From positions 121,052 through 185,051 of the forward strand of contig WRLE01000004.1 in the NCBI GenBank assembly GCA_009777775.1: a stretch of 64,000 nt of DNA. The letters are read 5' to 3'. The DNA comes from Oscillospiraceae bacterium (GTDB lineage Bacteria > Bacillota > Clostridia > Oscillospirales > Oscillospiraceae). The position numbers and the translations under genes were made by a program. Positions 56,370-64,000 of the stretch are shown here, in pieces. The notes below the pieces were generated by a model. That model had not been told where the DNA came from, did not search any database, and saw only the letters and a list, made by a program, of their open reading frames with translations. Each line of letters starts with the position of its first letter. Position 1 is the stretch's first letter.

Positions 56370-57368
56370 TTAAATATAGCTTAACAAAAACGCTCCCGCT
56401 GACATTAAGACTACTGCGCTGATGGTTGCAGCATACATTAATCTGTTTGCAGCGATAATATGGCTAGGTACAGGCTCATTTATATCATCGCCAATGGTGG
56501 GTTTGTGAACTAAGACACCTTTATAATAATTAGGACCCCCAAGACACAAGCCTAAAGCACCAGCGCAGACAGCTTCAGTTTGAGCGGAGTTGGGGCTTTT
56601 GTGGTTTCGCCTATCTCTAACATAGATTCTAATTGCGTTTCTTACATCGCCTCCAACAAATGCACTTCCCAATATCATCAAAAGAGCAGACAATCTGGCG
56701 GGAAGAAAATTCACCACATCGTCTAACCTTGCGGCGAATTTTCCAAAATATTCGAACTCTTCGTTTCTGTATCCAATCATAGAATCTAGCGTATTTACCG
56801 CTTTATAGGCAAATCCCAGGGGAGCTCCTCCCAGCAAAATAAACACTAGGGGAGCGATGACTCCATCTCCCAAGTTTTCAGCCACCGTTTCCACAGCTGC
56901 TTTAACGATTTCCGGTATACCAAGCTCTGCAGTATCCCTGCCTACTATATACGATAGAAACTTTCTAGCTCCTTCGATGTCAGAATCGTTCAAACGATGA
57001 TACACGAGCATACTTTCGTCCCTCAGGGCTCTTGGTGCAATGATAAAATAGCACATTATAGCCTCTACTGAGAATCCAAGCCATAAATTAATTCGATAAA
57101 GCCCAAGTCGCAAATAGAAAACGATGCTGTAGGTCAGGCTAATCATCACTAGAGAAGTGAGCATCCCCAATATGAACTGGGTAACAGGACTTGTAATACT
57201 CATTTTTCTATATGTTTTAATCCCGAAACCTATGCCATTGCCAATCATGCGCATGGGATGTAATGGGTTTTGAGGGTCTCCGATGATACAGTCAATGAGA
57301 AATGCAGCAATGATAATATATGCAATTCTTCTACCTTGTATTATATGCACTATTTGCAATATATCCAA
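56370..57368 (-). CDS. cbiB: Adenosylcobinamide-phosphate synthase CbiB
   Basis: The integral membrane protein has 332 residues. It joins aminopropanol (or its phosphate) to adenosylcobyric acid. Conserved features are LIDCIIGDPQNPLHPMRMIG at the N-terminus, VETVAENLGDGVIAPLVF, YKAVNTLDSMIGYRNE and NSAQTEAVCAGALGL. It fits its partner cobD in this cluster. Salmonella calls this gene cbiB and Pseudomonas cobD, so the names should not be confused. Confidence 0.95.
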   Translation of the reverse strand: MDILQIVHIIQGRRIAYIIIAAFLIDCIIGDPQNPLHPMRMIGNGIGFGIKTYRKMSITSPVTQFILGMLTSLVMISLTYSIVFYLRLGLYRINLWLGFSVEAIMCYFIIAPRALRDESMLVYHRLNDSDIEGARKFLSYIVGRDTAELGIPEIVKAAVETVAENLGDGVIAPLVFILLGGAPLGFAYKAVNTLDSMIGYRNEEFEYFGKFAARLDDVVNFLPARLSALLMILGSAFVGGDVRNAIRIYVRDRRNHKSPNSAQTEAVCAGALGLCLGGPNYYKGVLVHKPTIGDDINEPVPSHIIAANRLMYAATISAVVLMSAGAFLLSYI

Positions 57369-57385
57369 TTTGCACCTCCCAATAC

Positions 57386-58468
57386 TTAAACATTAAATCT
57401 AAATTGGATAATATCTCCATCTAAAACTACGTATTCTTTACCTTCCAATCGAAATAGTCCCTTTTCTTTCACCTTTACCATGGTTCCTAGCTCATGAATG
57501 CTCTCAAACTTCACCACTTCAGCGCGAATAAAACCTCTTTCTATGTCTGTGTGGATTTTACCAGCTGCTTTCCTTGCTATAGTACCTTCTTCAATTGTCC
57601 AAGCTCGCACTTCATCATCGCCGACAGTAAGAAATGAAATGAGTCCCAACAAACCATATAGTGCCTTTGCCAATGTTTCTATACCAGGCTGGGAAATTCC
57701 CATATCTTCTATGAAAAGCTGCTTGTCTTCATCTGGCAAGCGGCTAATTTCCAATTCAATTTCAGCGCAAAGTACGATTACAGGTATGCCTAATCCGTCA
57801 CATAGCTCCGTTAATGCATCCTGATTCGGATAGCTTCTTGTTACCCATTGATCCTCATCGACATTCACTACCACAAGCCGCGGTTTTTCCGTTAAAAAAG
57901 CAAAGCCCCGGACATACATATGTTCTTCATCAGTGAGTTCCATATCTCGCATAGAGCCGCCGTTTACTAGCCAATCGGAGCAACGCTCCAGCATTTTTAT
58001 TTCTTCGCTATTTTCCTTTGTCAGCTTTTTTCCAGCATTGATGCGAGCTATTCGTTTTTCAATCATGTCTAAATCTGCAAAAAGCATTTCCGTTTCCACA
58101 GCTTCCAAATCCCTAGCTGGGTCAATTGTATCTAGCTCGTGTAACACCAGATCAGAATCAAAAGCTCTGAGAACATGGACAATCGCATCGCAGGGTCTCA
58201 CATCGTTGAGAAATTTCGCCGCTCCGCTGTTCCCCGCATCTAAAGATGGTGAAAAGCCTGCCACATCAGTGAGCTCGATTTTCGCATATGTTGTTTTTTT
58301 GGGATTGTATATAGCTGAGAGAAAATCCACTCGCTCATCGGGAACATAGCCTACTCCGATATTCGCTGCACCCTTTGAACTTCCTTCCGCTCCCGAGTCC
58401 CTCCCTGTGAGCAGGTCAAAGAGTGTGGTTTTTCCAGTTTGATTTAATCCTATAAGCCCGATTTTCAT
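57386..58468 (-). CDS. YchF-like GTPase/ATPase (divergent)
   Basis: The protein has 360 residues, YchF size. The P-loop is GLNQTGKTT rather than the usual GxPNVGKST, and the NFPFCTI switch region is missing. Other parts match YchF: VPDERVDFL, DVAGFSPS, NDVRPCDAIVHVLRAF, a coiled-coil pair, and the C-terminal TGS-type domain (LGLISFLTVGDDEVRAWTI, KAAGKIHTDIERGFIRAEV, DGDIIQFRFNV). YchF binds ribosomes and ATP. This version looks like a paralogous subfamily. It lies between cbiO and cbiB with an 18-base gap to cbiB, so it is probably co-transcribed, with no known link to cobalamin. Confidence 0.85.
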   Translation of the reverse strand: MKIGLIGLNQTGKTTLFDLLTGRDSGAEGSSKGAANIGVGYVPDERVDFLSAIYNPKKTTYAKIELTDVAGFSPSLDAGNSGAAKFLNDVRPCDAIVHVLRAFDSDLVLHELDTIDPARDLEAVETEMLFADLDMIEKRIARINAGKKLTKENSEEIKMLERCSDWLVNGGSMRDMELTDEEHMYVRGFAFLTEKPRLVVVNVDEDQWVTRSYPNQDALTELCDGLGIPVIVLCAEIELEISRLPDEDKQLFIEDMGISQPGIETLAKALYGLLGLISFLTVGDDEVRAWTIEEGTIARKAAGKIHTDIERGFIRAEVVKFESIHELGTMVKVKEKGLFRLEGKEYVVLDGDIIQFRFNV

Positions 58469-58603
58469 GTTTTTATACCTTCTATAACAACTAAGGATGG
58501 TGAAATTGCAATTTTCCATAATTATTTCATTATATTGCGCTTTATATGATTTGTTATGCTTATGGTATCCCTCTTTAGGGAGAATGTCAATGGGAAATGC
58601 TAG

Positions 58604-59434
58604 TTATACTCCCACGAAATTTTTAAATTCCTCAATTGTTCTAGGCTTTTTCTCACTTTCCAGAGCTGTACTGCTTTTTTGCATAGATTCATAGACTTCA
58701 AAGAGTAAAGGCTTTTTCAGCCCAGCTCTTCGAAGCGTTTCCGTTTGGGAGAATACCTCATCAACGCTTGCATCTGCTATTATTTCCCCCTGGGCGAAGA
58801 CTATTGCTCTTTGTGCAATGCGATATGCAAAATTAGCATCGTGGGTTGAAAGCACAATCGTTATCCCTTCGTTGCGAAGCCCATGGAGTATCTCCTCTAG
58901 AGCATCTATGTTCTGCGGGTCCAAAGAAGCTGTCGGTTCATCTAAAAGGATGAGTTCTGGCTGCATTGCTAGGATGTCCGCAATGCTGACACGTTTTTTT
59001 TCGCCTCCGCTGAGATAATGTGGTGCGTAGTCTCTGTATCTGACGATATCCATCTGCACCAGTGCTTGATCTACACGCTTTTCCACTTCCTCCTGGGACA
59101 ATCGCAGGTTCATGGGTCCGAAACTCACCTCGCTCTCAACAGTGCCTGCAATTATTTGGCTGTCGGGATCTTGGAAAACCAAACCAACCGCTTGCCGCAA
59201 GGTATATATATCCTTTTTGCTGTCCGATATTTTTTGCCCTTGATAGTATATTTCACCGCTTTGAGGTCGCAATACACCATTACAACATAATAAAAAGGTG
59301 CTTTTCCCCGCTCCGTTGCTACCGAGAATAGCTACCATTTCCCCTGCATTAAAGCTTGCAGATACATTATTTAGGGCTACATATCTATGGCTATATTGAT
59401 ATGAAATGTTTTCTACTCTTAATATTTCACTCAT
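58604..59434 (-). CDS. cbiO: Cobalt ECF transporter ATPase CbiO
   Basis: The protein has 276 residues and is the ABC-type ATPase of the cobalt uptake complex. Walker A GSNGAGKST is at ~37, Q-loop VFQDPDSQI, signature LSGGEKKRVSIA at ~141, Walker B LILLDEPTASLD with the H-switch STHDANF. The Q-loop sequence QDPDSQ is characteristic of ECF ATPases. Its neighbours cbiQ, cbiN and cbiM complete the transporter. Confidence 0.96.
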   Translation of the reverse strand: MSEILRVENISYQYSHRYVALNNVSASFNAGEMVAILGSNGAGKSTFLLCCNGVLRPQSGEIYYQGQKISDSKKDIYTLRQAVGLVFQDPDSQIIAGTVESEVSFGPMNLRLSQEEVEKRVDQALVQMDIVRYRDYAPHYLSGGEKKRVSIADILAMQPELILLDEPTASLDPQNIDALEEILHGLRNEGITIVLSTHDANFAYRIAQRAIVFAQGEIIADASVDEVFSQTETLRRAGLKKPLLFEVYESMQKSSTALESEKKPRTIEEFKNFVGV

Positions 59435-59461
59435 GATGTCGTGTCCTTTGGAAAAAATAAC

Positions 59462-60373
59462 TCATAATGGCAAAAAGTGAAGCCCTGCTGAAACTATCAT
59501 TATCACTGCACAGACAAATACCTGAATCGGTGAAATCTGATGGTCTCGTTGTAGAAAGCTTATACCTGTGTCATAACAGCGGCTTTCCATGGCATCGAAA
59601 TTTTTCCCTGCAAATTGGAAGCTACGTCCAAGCAGACTAGCATAAATCATTGCGGTGGAACGTAGACTAGTACGGTAATCCTTGAAACCAAGCCTGCTTT
59701 TGGCAGCATTATGCATTTCATGGTGCAGTGAGGTCAATATGAATATATAACGATAAATCAAATACATTAAATCAATTATAAATTCTGGGCAATGGGCCTT
59801 TCGTAATACAGCGATGATGTCTGGCATTGGGGTACTGGTGCTGAGTAGACACAAACAGCTCACTGCTCCAAAAGCTCGAGATATGACTAAGGCTGTTTTT
59901 ATTTGTGAAATTGGCGTTACACATAACCATATACCAAATATATTGCAATTGACAATTCCCATAGGCTCTGGTGATGTTTCTAAAAGCAAAGCAAGCCCGC
60001 CAATAAGCAAAAACCTAATAGGCACTATAAGAACACCAATATAATTGTGCAGCTTTAATCCTCCTGCAAATTTTGAGAGCGTCATCATCATAATGGATAA
60101 AAATATACCAGTATAAACGCTTTTCGAAGCTACACAAATAAACAAAAGAGCAATCAATGTCCAGAATTTTAATACAGGATGAAAGTCTCTCAACCGAGAA
60201 GTCTGCGCCATAATGTCAATTGAAAGCTCCTCATTGTGGGAATGGCTATTGAAGTATGTCAAAAACACAGCCATTCCCACAGAAACGCAGGCTAACAGCA
60301 ATATAGATACACGCCCATACAACGATAGTCCTGTAAACATGACAATTAAAAGGGCTGTAATTACATTGAACAT
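59462..60373 (-). CDS. cbiQ: Cobalt ECF transporter permease CbiQ
   Basis: The protein has 303 residues and is the transmembrane coupling subunit (T component) linking CbiO ATPase to CbiM. Several hydrophobic segments flank a cytoplasmic region with the coupling-helix type motifs AKSRLGFKDYRTSLRS and SLLGRSFQFAGKNFDAMESRCYD. It starts 1 base before the end of cbiN, consistent with a coupled operon. Confidence 0.92.
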   Translation of the reverse strand: MFNVITALLIVMFTGLSLYGRVSILLLACVSVGMAVFLTYFNSHSHNEELSIDIMAQTSRLRDFHPVLKFWTLIALLFICVASKSVYTGIFLSIMMMTLSKFAGGLKLHNYIGVLIVPIRFLLIGGLALLLETSPEPMGIVNCNIFGIWLCVTPISQIKTALVISRAFGAVSCLCLLSTSTPMPDIIAVLRKAHCPEFIIDLMYLIYRYIFILTSLHHEMHNAAKSRLGFKDYRTSLRSTAMIYASLLGRSFQFAGKNFDAMESRCYDTGISFLQRDHQISPIQVFVCAVIMIVSAGLHFLPL

Positions 60374-60374
60374 T

Positions 60375-60719
60375 CTATGCTATGCCTTTCTCCTTTGAGC
60401 CAATTGCACCTTCGCCATCATCATACTTTTTCCTTGCTACGAGATATCCGAAGCAATAAGCTAACACGCCAACACCAATTCCCGTTTGAATACAGAAAAA
60501 CAAAGTCTCCATTTCTCCTGGGAGTTCGCCTCCTAAGAGCCTTTCTAAAACTGGCTCGAACCAAGGCTCGTAGTTTCCATCAGTCAATTCATCAACCATG
60601 TCGCTACCTTGGCCATCGCTCCCTTCAAATTCTGCTCCTGGAAGTAAAAAGAGAGGGAAAAGTACAATCGCTATACATAAGAGTATTAATAGCATTACAA
60701 TTCCTTTTTTCTTCTTCAT
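60375..60719 (-). CDS. cbiN: Cobalt transporter accessory subunit CbiN
   Basis: The protein has 114 residues: an N-terminal membrane segment (IVMLLILLCIAIVLFPLFLL), an acidic extracytoplasmic loop, and a C-terminal membrane segment (FFCIQTGIGVGVLAYCFGYLVA). CbiN helps load Co2+ into CbiM. The order cbiM-cbiN-cbiQ-cbiO is the classic one. Confidence 0.93.
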   Translation of the reverse strand: MKKKKGIVMLLILLCIAIVLFPLFLLPGAEFEGSDGQGSDMVDELTDGNYEPWFEPVLERLLGGELPGEMETLFFCIQTGIGVGVLAYCFGYLVARKKYDDGEGAIGSKEKGIA

Positions 60720-60724
60720 ATAAT

Positions 60725-61471
60725 TTACGCCTCCATAAATGATATTTCCGCAAGTTCGCGGCTGGCATAACTCTCCATCCCCATGAGTATAAGAACGGTT
60801 AGCAATCCTTCTACTATAGCAAGGGGTATCTGCGTTGGTGCGAAAACGAATATAAATTGATTAAAGCTTGCTGCTACTCCACCAATCTCGCTGGGATGTG
60901 CCAGTGCAAGCTGAAATGCAGTCACACAATATGTGAATAATCCCCCAAGGGAAGATGCTATGAAGGCATTTGCCATTCGATTAATTTTCATCTTTTTCCC
61001 AGCTTTAAACAATAGCCAGGTAAGCAGCGGTCCTGCAATACCCATGCTAAAAGTGTTGGCTCCCAGCGTCGTATATCCCCCATGGGCAAGGAGGGAAGCT
61101 TGGAAAATGAGTACTATAATGGCAAGTATGCTTGTTGTTCCCACTCCAAAAAGCATCGCTGCAAGCCCTGTTCCAGTCATATGGCTGCAACTACCTGTCA
61201 CAGAGGGGATTTTCAAAGATGAAATAACAAAGATGAATGCTCCAGCCATTGCCAGCAGCATGACAGATCTTCTGTTATCTGCGAATATTTTTTTCAGCCG
61301 ATTAGTACCCACGACTAAAAATGGAATACTAACCACACCCCAAGCAATGCTATAACCAACAGGTATGTATCCCTCCATAATATGCATAGCTCCAGCCCCC
61401 ATCGGTAAAGCAATGAACGCCGCTGCTATTATGGATAGCGTCAATAGTTTCTTCATAATACTTCTTTTCAT
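60725..61471 (-). CDS. cbiM: Cobalt ECF transporter S component CbiM
   Basis: The protein has 248 residues. A signal-like N-terminus ends ...AGAMHIMEGYIP. The mature N-terminal Met-His and the following Met-Glu are the metal-binding start of CbiM/NikM. Further conserved segments are GSCSHMTGTGLAAM and LAHGGYTTLGANTFSMGIAGPL. It selects Co2+ (Ni2+ versions are close, but the cbi context favours cobalt). The GGAGG sits 7 bases before the ATG at 61471; a second ATG at 61456 is possible. Confidence 0.95.
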   Translation of the reverse strand: MKRSIMKKLLTLSIIAAAFIALPMGAGAMHIMEGYIPVGYSIAWGVVSIPFLVVGTNRLKKIFADNRRSVMLLAMAGAFIFVISSLKIPSVTGSCSHMTGTGLAAMLFGVGTTSILAIIVLIFQASLLAHGGYTTLGANTFSMGIAGPLLTWLLFKAGKKMKINRMANAFIASSLGGLFTYCVTAFQLALAHPSEIGGVAASFNQFIFVFAPTQIPLAIVEGLLTVLILMGMESYASRELAEISFMEA

Positions 61472-61504
61472 TTGGTGCCTCCTTGATTTTTGATTCCGAA
61501 TGTC

Positions 61505-61543
61505 CAATTCCTAACTCCTAGCTCCTAATTCCTAACTCCTAAT
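61505..61543. repeat. Heptamer array between cbiC and cbiM
   Basis: Five to six units, reading TTAGGAR in the gene direction, directly follow cbiC, and the cbiC stop codon (TAG) is the first unit's TAG. Confidence 0.8.
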
Positions 61544-62171
61544 CCCTTCCCGCTGTCTCATATAAAAGCGCATTACAGATAGCAGCGGCAACATTGCTTC
61601 CACCCTTTCTACCCCTTGCCACAATATGGGGAATATCAAGCTCCAGAATCAGCTCCTTTGACTCCACCACATTTACGAAACCAACGGGAACGGCGATGAT
61701 GAGATCTGGTTTAAAGCCTTTTTCCACAATATTTTCATATAACCTTATAAGTGCCGTTGGTGCATTGCCCACCACGAATATTATGGGTTTTTCCAAAGTT
61801 TCAATGGCTCTGTCCACCGCTGTCCTGGCTCGCGTTTGTCCCGTTTCTTTTGCGATTTCAGCGACTTCGGGAGAGTCTATGAAACAATGGGTCACGCAAC
61901 CCAGCTTTTGAAGTGCGGCTTTGTTTATCCCAGACCTGCCCATTTGGGTATCAGTCACTATATTAGCCCCATTTTTCAAAGCTTCCTTACCAATCGCCAC
62001 CGCATTTTCAGAAAATACTAAATTGTCTGCATAATCAAAATCTGCACTAGTGTGAATCACCCTTTTGATGACATTCAAATTCGCTGGGTCAAATTGCCTA
62101 TCCCCAAGCAACTCGCTAATCATCTCAAAGCTTTTGTCCTCAATTTCCGTCGGGTTTGTAACAAATTCCAT
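61539..62171 (-). CDS. cbiC: Cobalt-precorrin-8 methylmutase CbiC
   Basis: The protein has 210 residues. It moves a methyl group from C-11 to C-12 to give cobyrinic acid. It has RVIHTSADFDYADNLVFS (containing the catalytic His), NIVTDTQMGRSGI, VGNAPTALIRLYE, PVGFVNVVESKE and ARGRKGGSNVAAAICNALLY, all family hallmarks. The end of the gene merges with a heptamer array. Confidence 0.96.
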   Translation of the reverse strand: MEFVTNPTEIEDKSFEMISELLGDRQFDPANLNVIKRVIHTSADFDYADNLVFSENAVAIGKEALKNGANIVTDTQMGRSGINKAALQKLGCVTHCFIDSPEVAEIAKETGQTRARTAVDRAIETLEKPIIFVVGNAPTALIRLYENIVEKGFKPDLIIAVPVGFVNVVESKELILELDIPHIVARGRKGGSNVAAAICNALLYETAGRD

Positions 62172-62179
62172 CTCTGTTC

Positions 62180-62225
62180 TCCTAACTCCTAATTCCTAAT
62201 TCCTAATTCCTAGCTCCTAGCTCCT
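62180..62225. repeat. Heptamer array between cbiET and cbiC
   Basis: About six TTAGGAR or CTAGGAG units (gene direction) start inside the last codons of cbiET (ARS and TAG stop) and extend to near the cbiC Shine-Dalgarno. Confidence 0.8.
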
Positions 62226-63361
62226 GTAATAATATAAACCGGATTCTGTGCCATCATCATATCGTAACTGCCTACCCTTCTCCCTTGGGCAATGTTGACA
62301 CAAGTTATGTCAGTATTAACAAGCTCGAATTTTTCAAAGCATGTGATTATTTCGTTAATCGTTTGAAGCGTTATCGCATTCGCTGTGATTTTCACATTAG
62401 GGTTGAGCTTAAGAAGCGCTTCAATTATCCCATCCATGTTCCCCGAACTACCGCCGATGAATGCTTTGTCCGGAGCAGGGAGATTGGCTAAAACCTCTGG
62501 AGCTTCCCCATGAATCACCTCTAGATTGAAAGCTCCATGTTTCCTTGCGTTTTCACGAATCAAATCGCAGGCTTCTTCTTTAACTTCGATTGCAAACACA
62601 AAGCCATCTGTCGCTTTTCTCGCCATTTCCACCGCAACAGAGCCTGTTCCAGCACCGATGTCGAAAACTGTATCCCCAGCTGCAACACCCAATTTTAAAA
62701 TTGATAGCCAACGCACCTCTTCCTTTGTCATTGGCGTATCCCCTCGGGTAAAATCGCTATCCTTTAACGATATATATGGGTTTACTGCATCTGGATTTTC
62801 GATGCAAATGACCGATAGACTGTCAAATTCTTCTTGTTCCAGCTGAGCGGCTGTGCTTATCAGCACCCTTTCTTCAGGGAAAGACAACCTTTCGCCCACG
62901 CTTACCTTCACATCGCCCAAACCGCTGCTACTGAGTTTTCGGCAGATTGCAGCAATGGTGTTTTCTCCACCAGTCAAAGCAAAGACTTTATTATTGTATG
63001 CAACCTTTGGGATAATGTTGTCCTTAGTTCCATGGAGGCTGATTAACACAGCATCATCATATGAAGTTTTAATTTTTGCAGCAAAATAAGGAATGCTACC
63101 GATACCTGGGATTACTTCAATATCATAAATGTCTCCGAAATCCCGCAATATCGTTTTAGTCACAGAGTAAAAGCCGCTATCACCGCTCACAAGCAAAGCC
63201 GTTTCGCCTTTTATTGTGTCCCTAAGCGATACCATCAAATCAGCTAGAGATATTTCTCTAGAATTAAGCACCCGATCAGCTGTTTCAAGGATAATTTTAC
63301 CCCTATCCGTCAGCATATCATCGCTCCCAGGCCCCATACCGATGATGTAAAGTTTATCCAC
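62210..63361 (-). CDS. cbiET: Bifunctional cobalt-precorrin-7 C5-methyltransferase / C15-methyltransferase-decarboxylase (CbiET fusion)
   Basis: The protein has 383 residues joining two enzymes. Residues 1-~195 are CbiE, with the SAM site start YIIGMGPGS and GDSGFYS. Residues ~210-383 are CbiT, with the Rossmann motif DIGAGTGSVAVEMA and FIGGSSGNMDGII. CbiE methylates C5, and CbiT methylates C15 and removes the C12 acetate carboxyl. Fused versions (CobL-like) occur in many bacteria. It is the first gene of the visible cobalamin unit. The last codons are part of a repeat array. Confidence 0.95.
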   Translation of the reverse strand: MDKLYIIGMGPGSDDMLTDRGKIILETADRVLNSREISLADLMVSLRDTIKGETALLVSGDSGFYSVTKTILRDFGDIYDIEVIPGIGSIPYFAAKIKTSYDDAVLISLHGTKDNIIPKVAYNNKVFALTGGENTIAAICRKLSSSGLGDVKVSVGERLSFPEERVLISTAAQLEQEEFDSLSVICIENPDAVNPYISLKDSDFTRGDTPMTKEEVRWLSILKLGVAAGDTVFDIGAGTGSVAVEMARKATDGFVFAIEVKEEACDLIRENARKHGAFNLEVIHGEAPEVLANLPAPDKAFIGGSSGNMDGIIEALLKLNPNVKITANAITLQTINEIITCFEKFELVNTDITCVNIAQGRRVGSYDMMMAQNPVYIITGARS

Positions 63362-63364
63362 TTC

Positions 63365-63390
63365 TAAACTCCTAACTCCGAGCTCCTAAG
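63365..63390. repeat. Heptamer-type units upstream of cbiET
   Basis: CTAAACTCCTAACTCCGAGCTCCTAA-like units lie next to the cbiET start codon, in the opposite sense to those after genes. They are more degenerate than the others. Confidence 0.55.
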
Positions 63391-63478
63391 TAACTGCTCA
63401 GAACATAGTAAAAACCTTCATGTCTACCATTTTACGTACAGCAAGTATTCTAGTTTTGATGAAACTCAGTTATACGGT

Positions 63479-63515
63479 GGAACAAGATTCTTCGCTACGC
63501 TCTAGGATGTACCAA
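63479..63515. repeat. Partial copy of the palindromic element found at prfA
   Basis: GGTGGAACAAGATTCTTC and CGCTACGCTCTAGGATG match half of the element at 23317-23415, about 110 bases downstream of the transposase. Confidence 0.6.
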
Positions 63516-63626
63516 AACTCGATTTGGCAAGGCTAGAAAAAGAAGCTGCCGAACATGGATGAACGTAAAAATACAATTCAGCAACCGAAGGAAACGAAAA
63601 TCAAGAAAAAGCTGATGAATATCGCA

Positions 63627-64000
63627 CTATATAGCCTTGAGTATCTCATCAATTCCCAGAATGTTGATTGCCCTTCTCATATTGTACACTAGGAACGTCA
63701 GCGAAAACTCCCCTCGCACTTTTTGGATACCCTTCAGTAAGCAGTATGCAGAGTTCATACTTCGTTTAATCGTGCCAAAGGGGTGTTCAACAATCTCTTT
63801 CCTCTTCTTCAGCAGTTTCTTGTCTGGCTTGTAAGTTATTTGTTTTACCCGCAAGCCGTCAGTGTCATAATCATTTTTAAAATCCGACGGTCGCATCAAA
63901 ACCAGCAGCTCCTTGTCGTAATTCTTGCAATCCTTTGTATGCGGGCAGATTTTACAGGCTTTCTTGTTAGAGTAGACCCCAGCGCCTTTCGCCTTGCGGT
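63627..64000 (-). mobile_element. IS1182-family transposase, C-terminal part (cut by window edge)
   Basis: The frame continues off the right edge, so only ~125 residues are visible. They contain CKICPHTKDCKNY (the Cys-rich insert of IS1182 transposases), YDTDGLRVKQITYKPDKKLLKKR, and the typical end VEHPFGTIKRSM...GIQKVRGEFSLTFLVYNMRRAINILG, with the last acidic catalytic residue of a DDE enzyme in VEHPFG. The gene end looks intact. It lies upstream of the cobalamin operon and on the same strand. Confidence 0.9.

Noticed and set aside
63520..63610. Coding-like plus-strand stretches near the IS1182 gene
   Set aside because: Short frames such as LDLARLEKEAAEHG occur but are broken by stops and frame changes within 30 codons, with no identifiable parent gene.

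Overview
The window looks like a chromosomal segment of an anaerobic, low-to-mid GC Gram-positive bacterium of the Clostridia type. The signs are an uninterrupted S10-spc-alpha ribosomal operon with the zinc (CxxC) forms of S14, L24, L36, S4 and Adk, a KOW protein between map and infA, DivIC followed by a YabR-like S1 protein, a SpoVK-like AAA ATPase, an S-layer-homology surface protein, copper-amine-oxidase-like stalk domains, anaerobic (early cobalt insertion) cobalamin genes with a CbiMNQO transporter, and frequent TTG starts with strong Shine-Dalgarno sites. I cannot name the genus.

Layout. 1-5.7 kb (+): 3' part of recQ, a lipoprotein, a secreted clan GH-A glycosidase with stalk domains, and an HD-GYP protein. 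5.9-8.8 kb (-): a PssA-like CDP-alcohol phosphatidyltransferase, a frameshifted radical SAM gene, an MBL hydrolase and tRNA-Arg(CCG). 9.1-15.4 kb (+): divIC, S1 protein, SpoVK-like ATPase, prs, pth, mutS. 15.6-23.2 kb (-): prfA, tsaC, coaE, two peptidases, an XRE regulator and lepA. 23.5-26.4 kb (+): CPBP protease, MATE transporter, a capless HAD protein. 26.5-43.3 kb (+): the r-protein operon from a consensus promoter to a terminator after rplQ, including secY, adk, map, infA and rpoA. 43.4-48.6 kb (+): pyruvate carboxylase and a two-subunit CoA-transferase. 48.7-52.7 kb (+): a 1313-residue S-layer surface protein. 52.8-63.4 kb (-): thiT under a TPP riboswitch, then cobD, MATE, cbiB, a YchF-like GTPase, cbiO-Q-N-M, cbiC and cbiET, read in the order cbiET to cobD. 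The right edge cuts an IS1182-type transposase.

How it works together. The gene content is mostly core: translation (r-proteins, PrfA, LepA, Pth, TsaC, InfA), repair (MutS, RecQ), secretion (SecY) and nucleotide supply (Prs, Adk). Pyruvate carboxylase and the CoA-transferase suit fermentative metabolism. The right arm takes up cobalt, performs part of corrin-ring synthesis (CbiET, CbiC) and makes and attaches the aminopropanol arm (CobD, CbiB). The remaining corrin genes are not in the window.

The most unusual content is in the repeats and protein tails rather than in a new enzyme cluster: three 101-bp tandem units between rpsZ and rpsH inside the spc operon, low-complexity tails on the adjacent S3 and L16 proteins, two families of heptamer arrays that abut and sometimes supply stop codons, and a pair of inverted palindromic elements around prfA.
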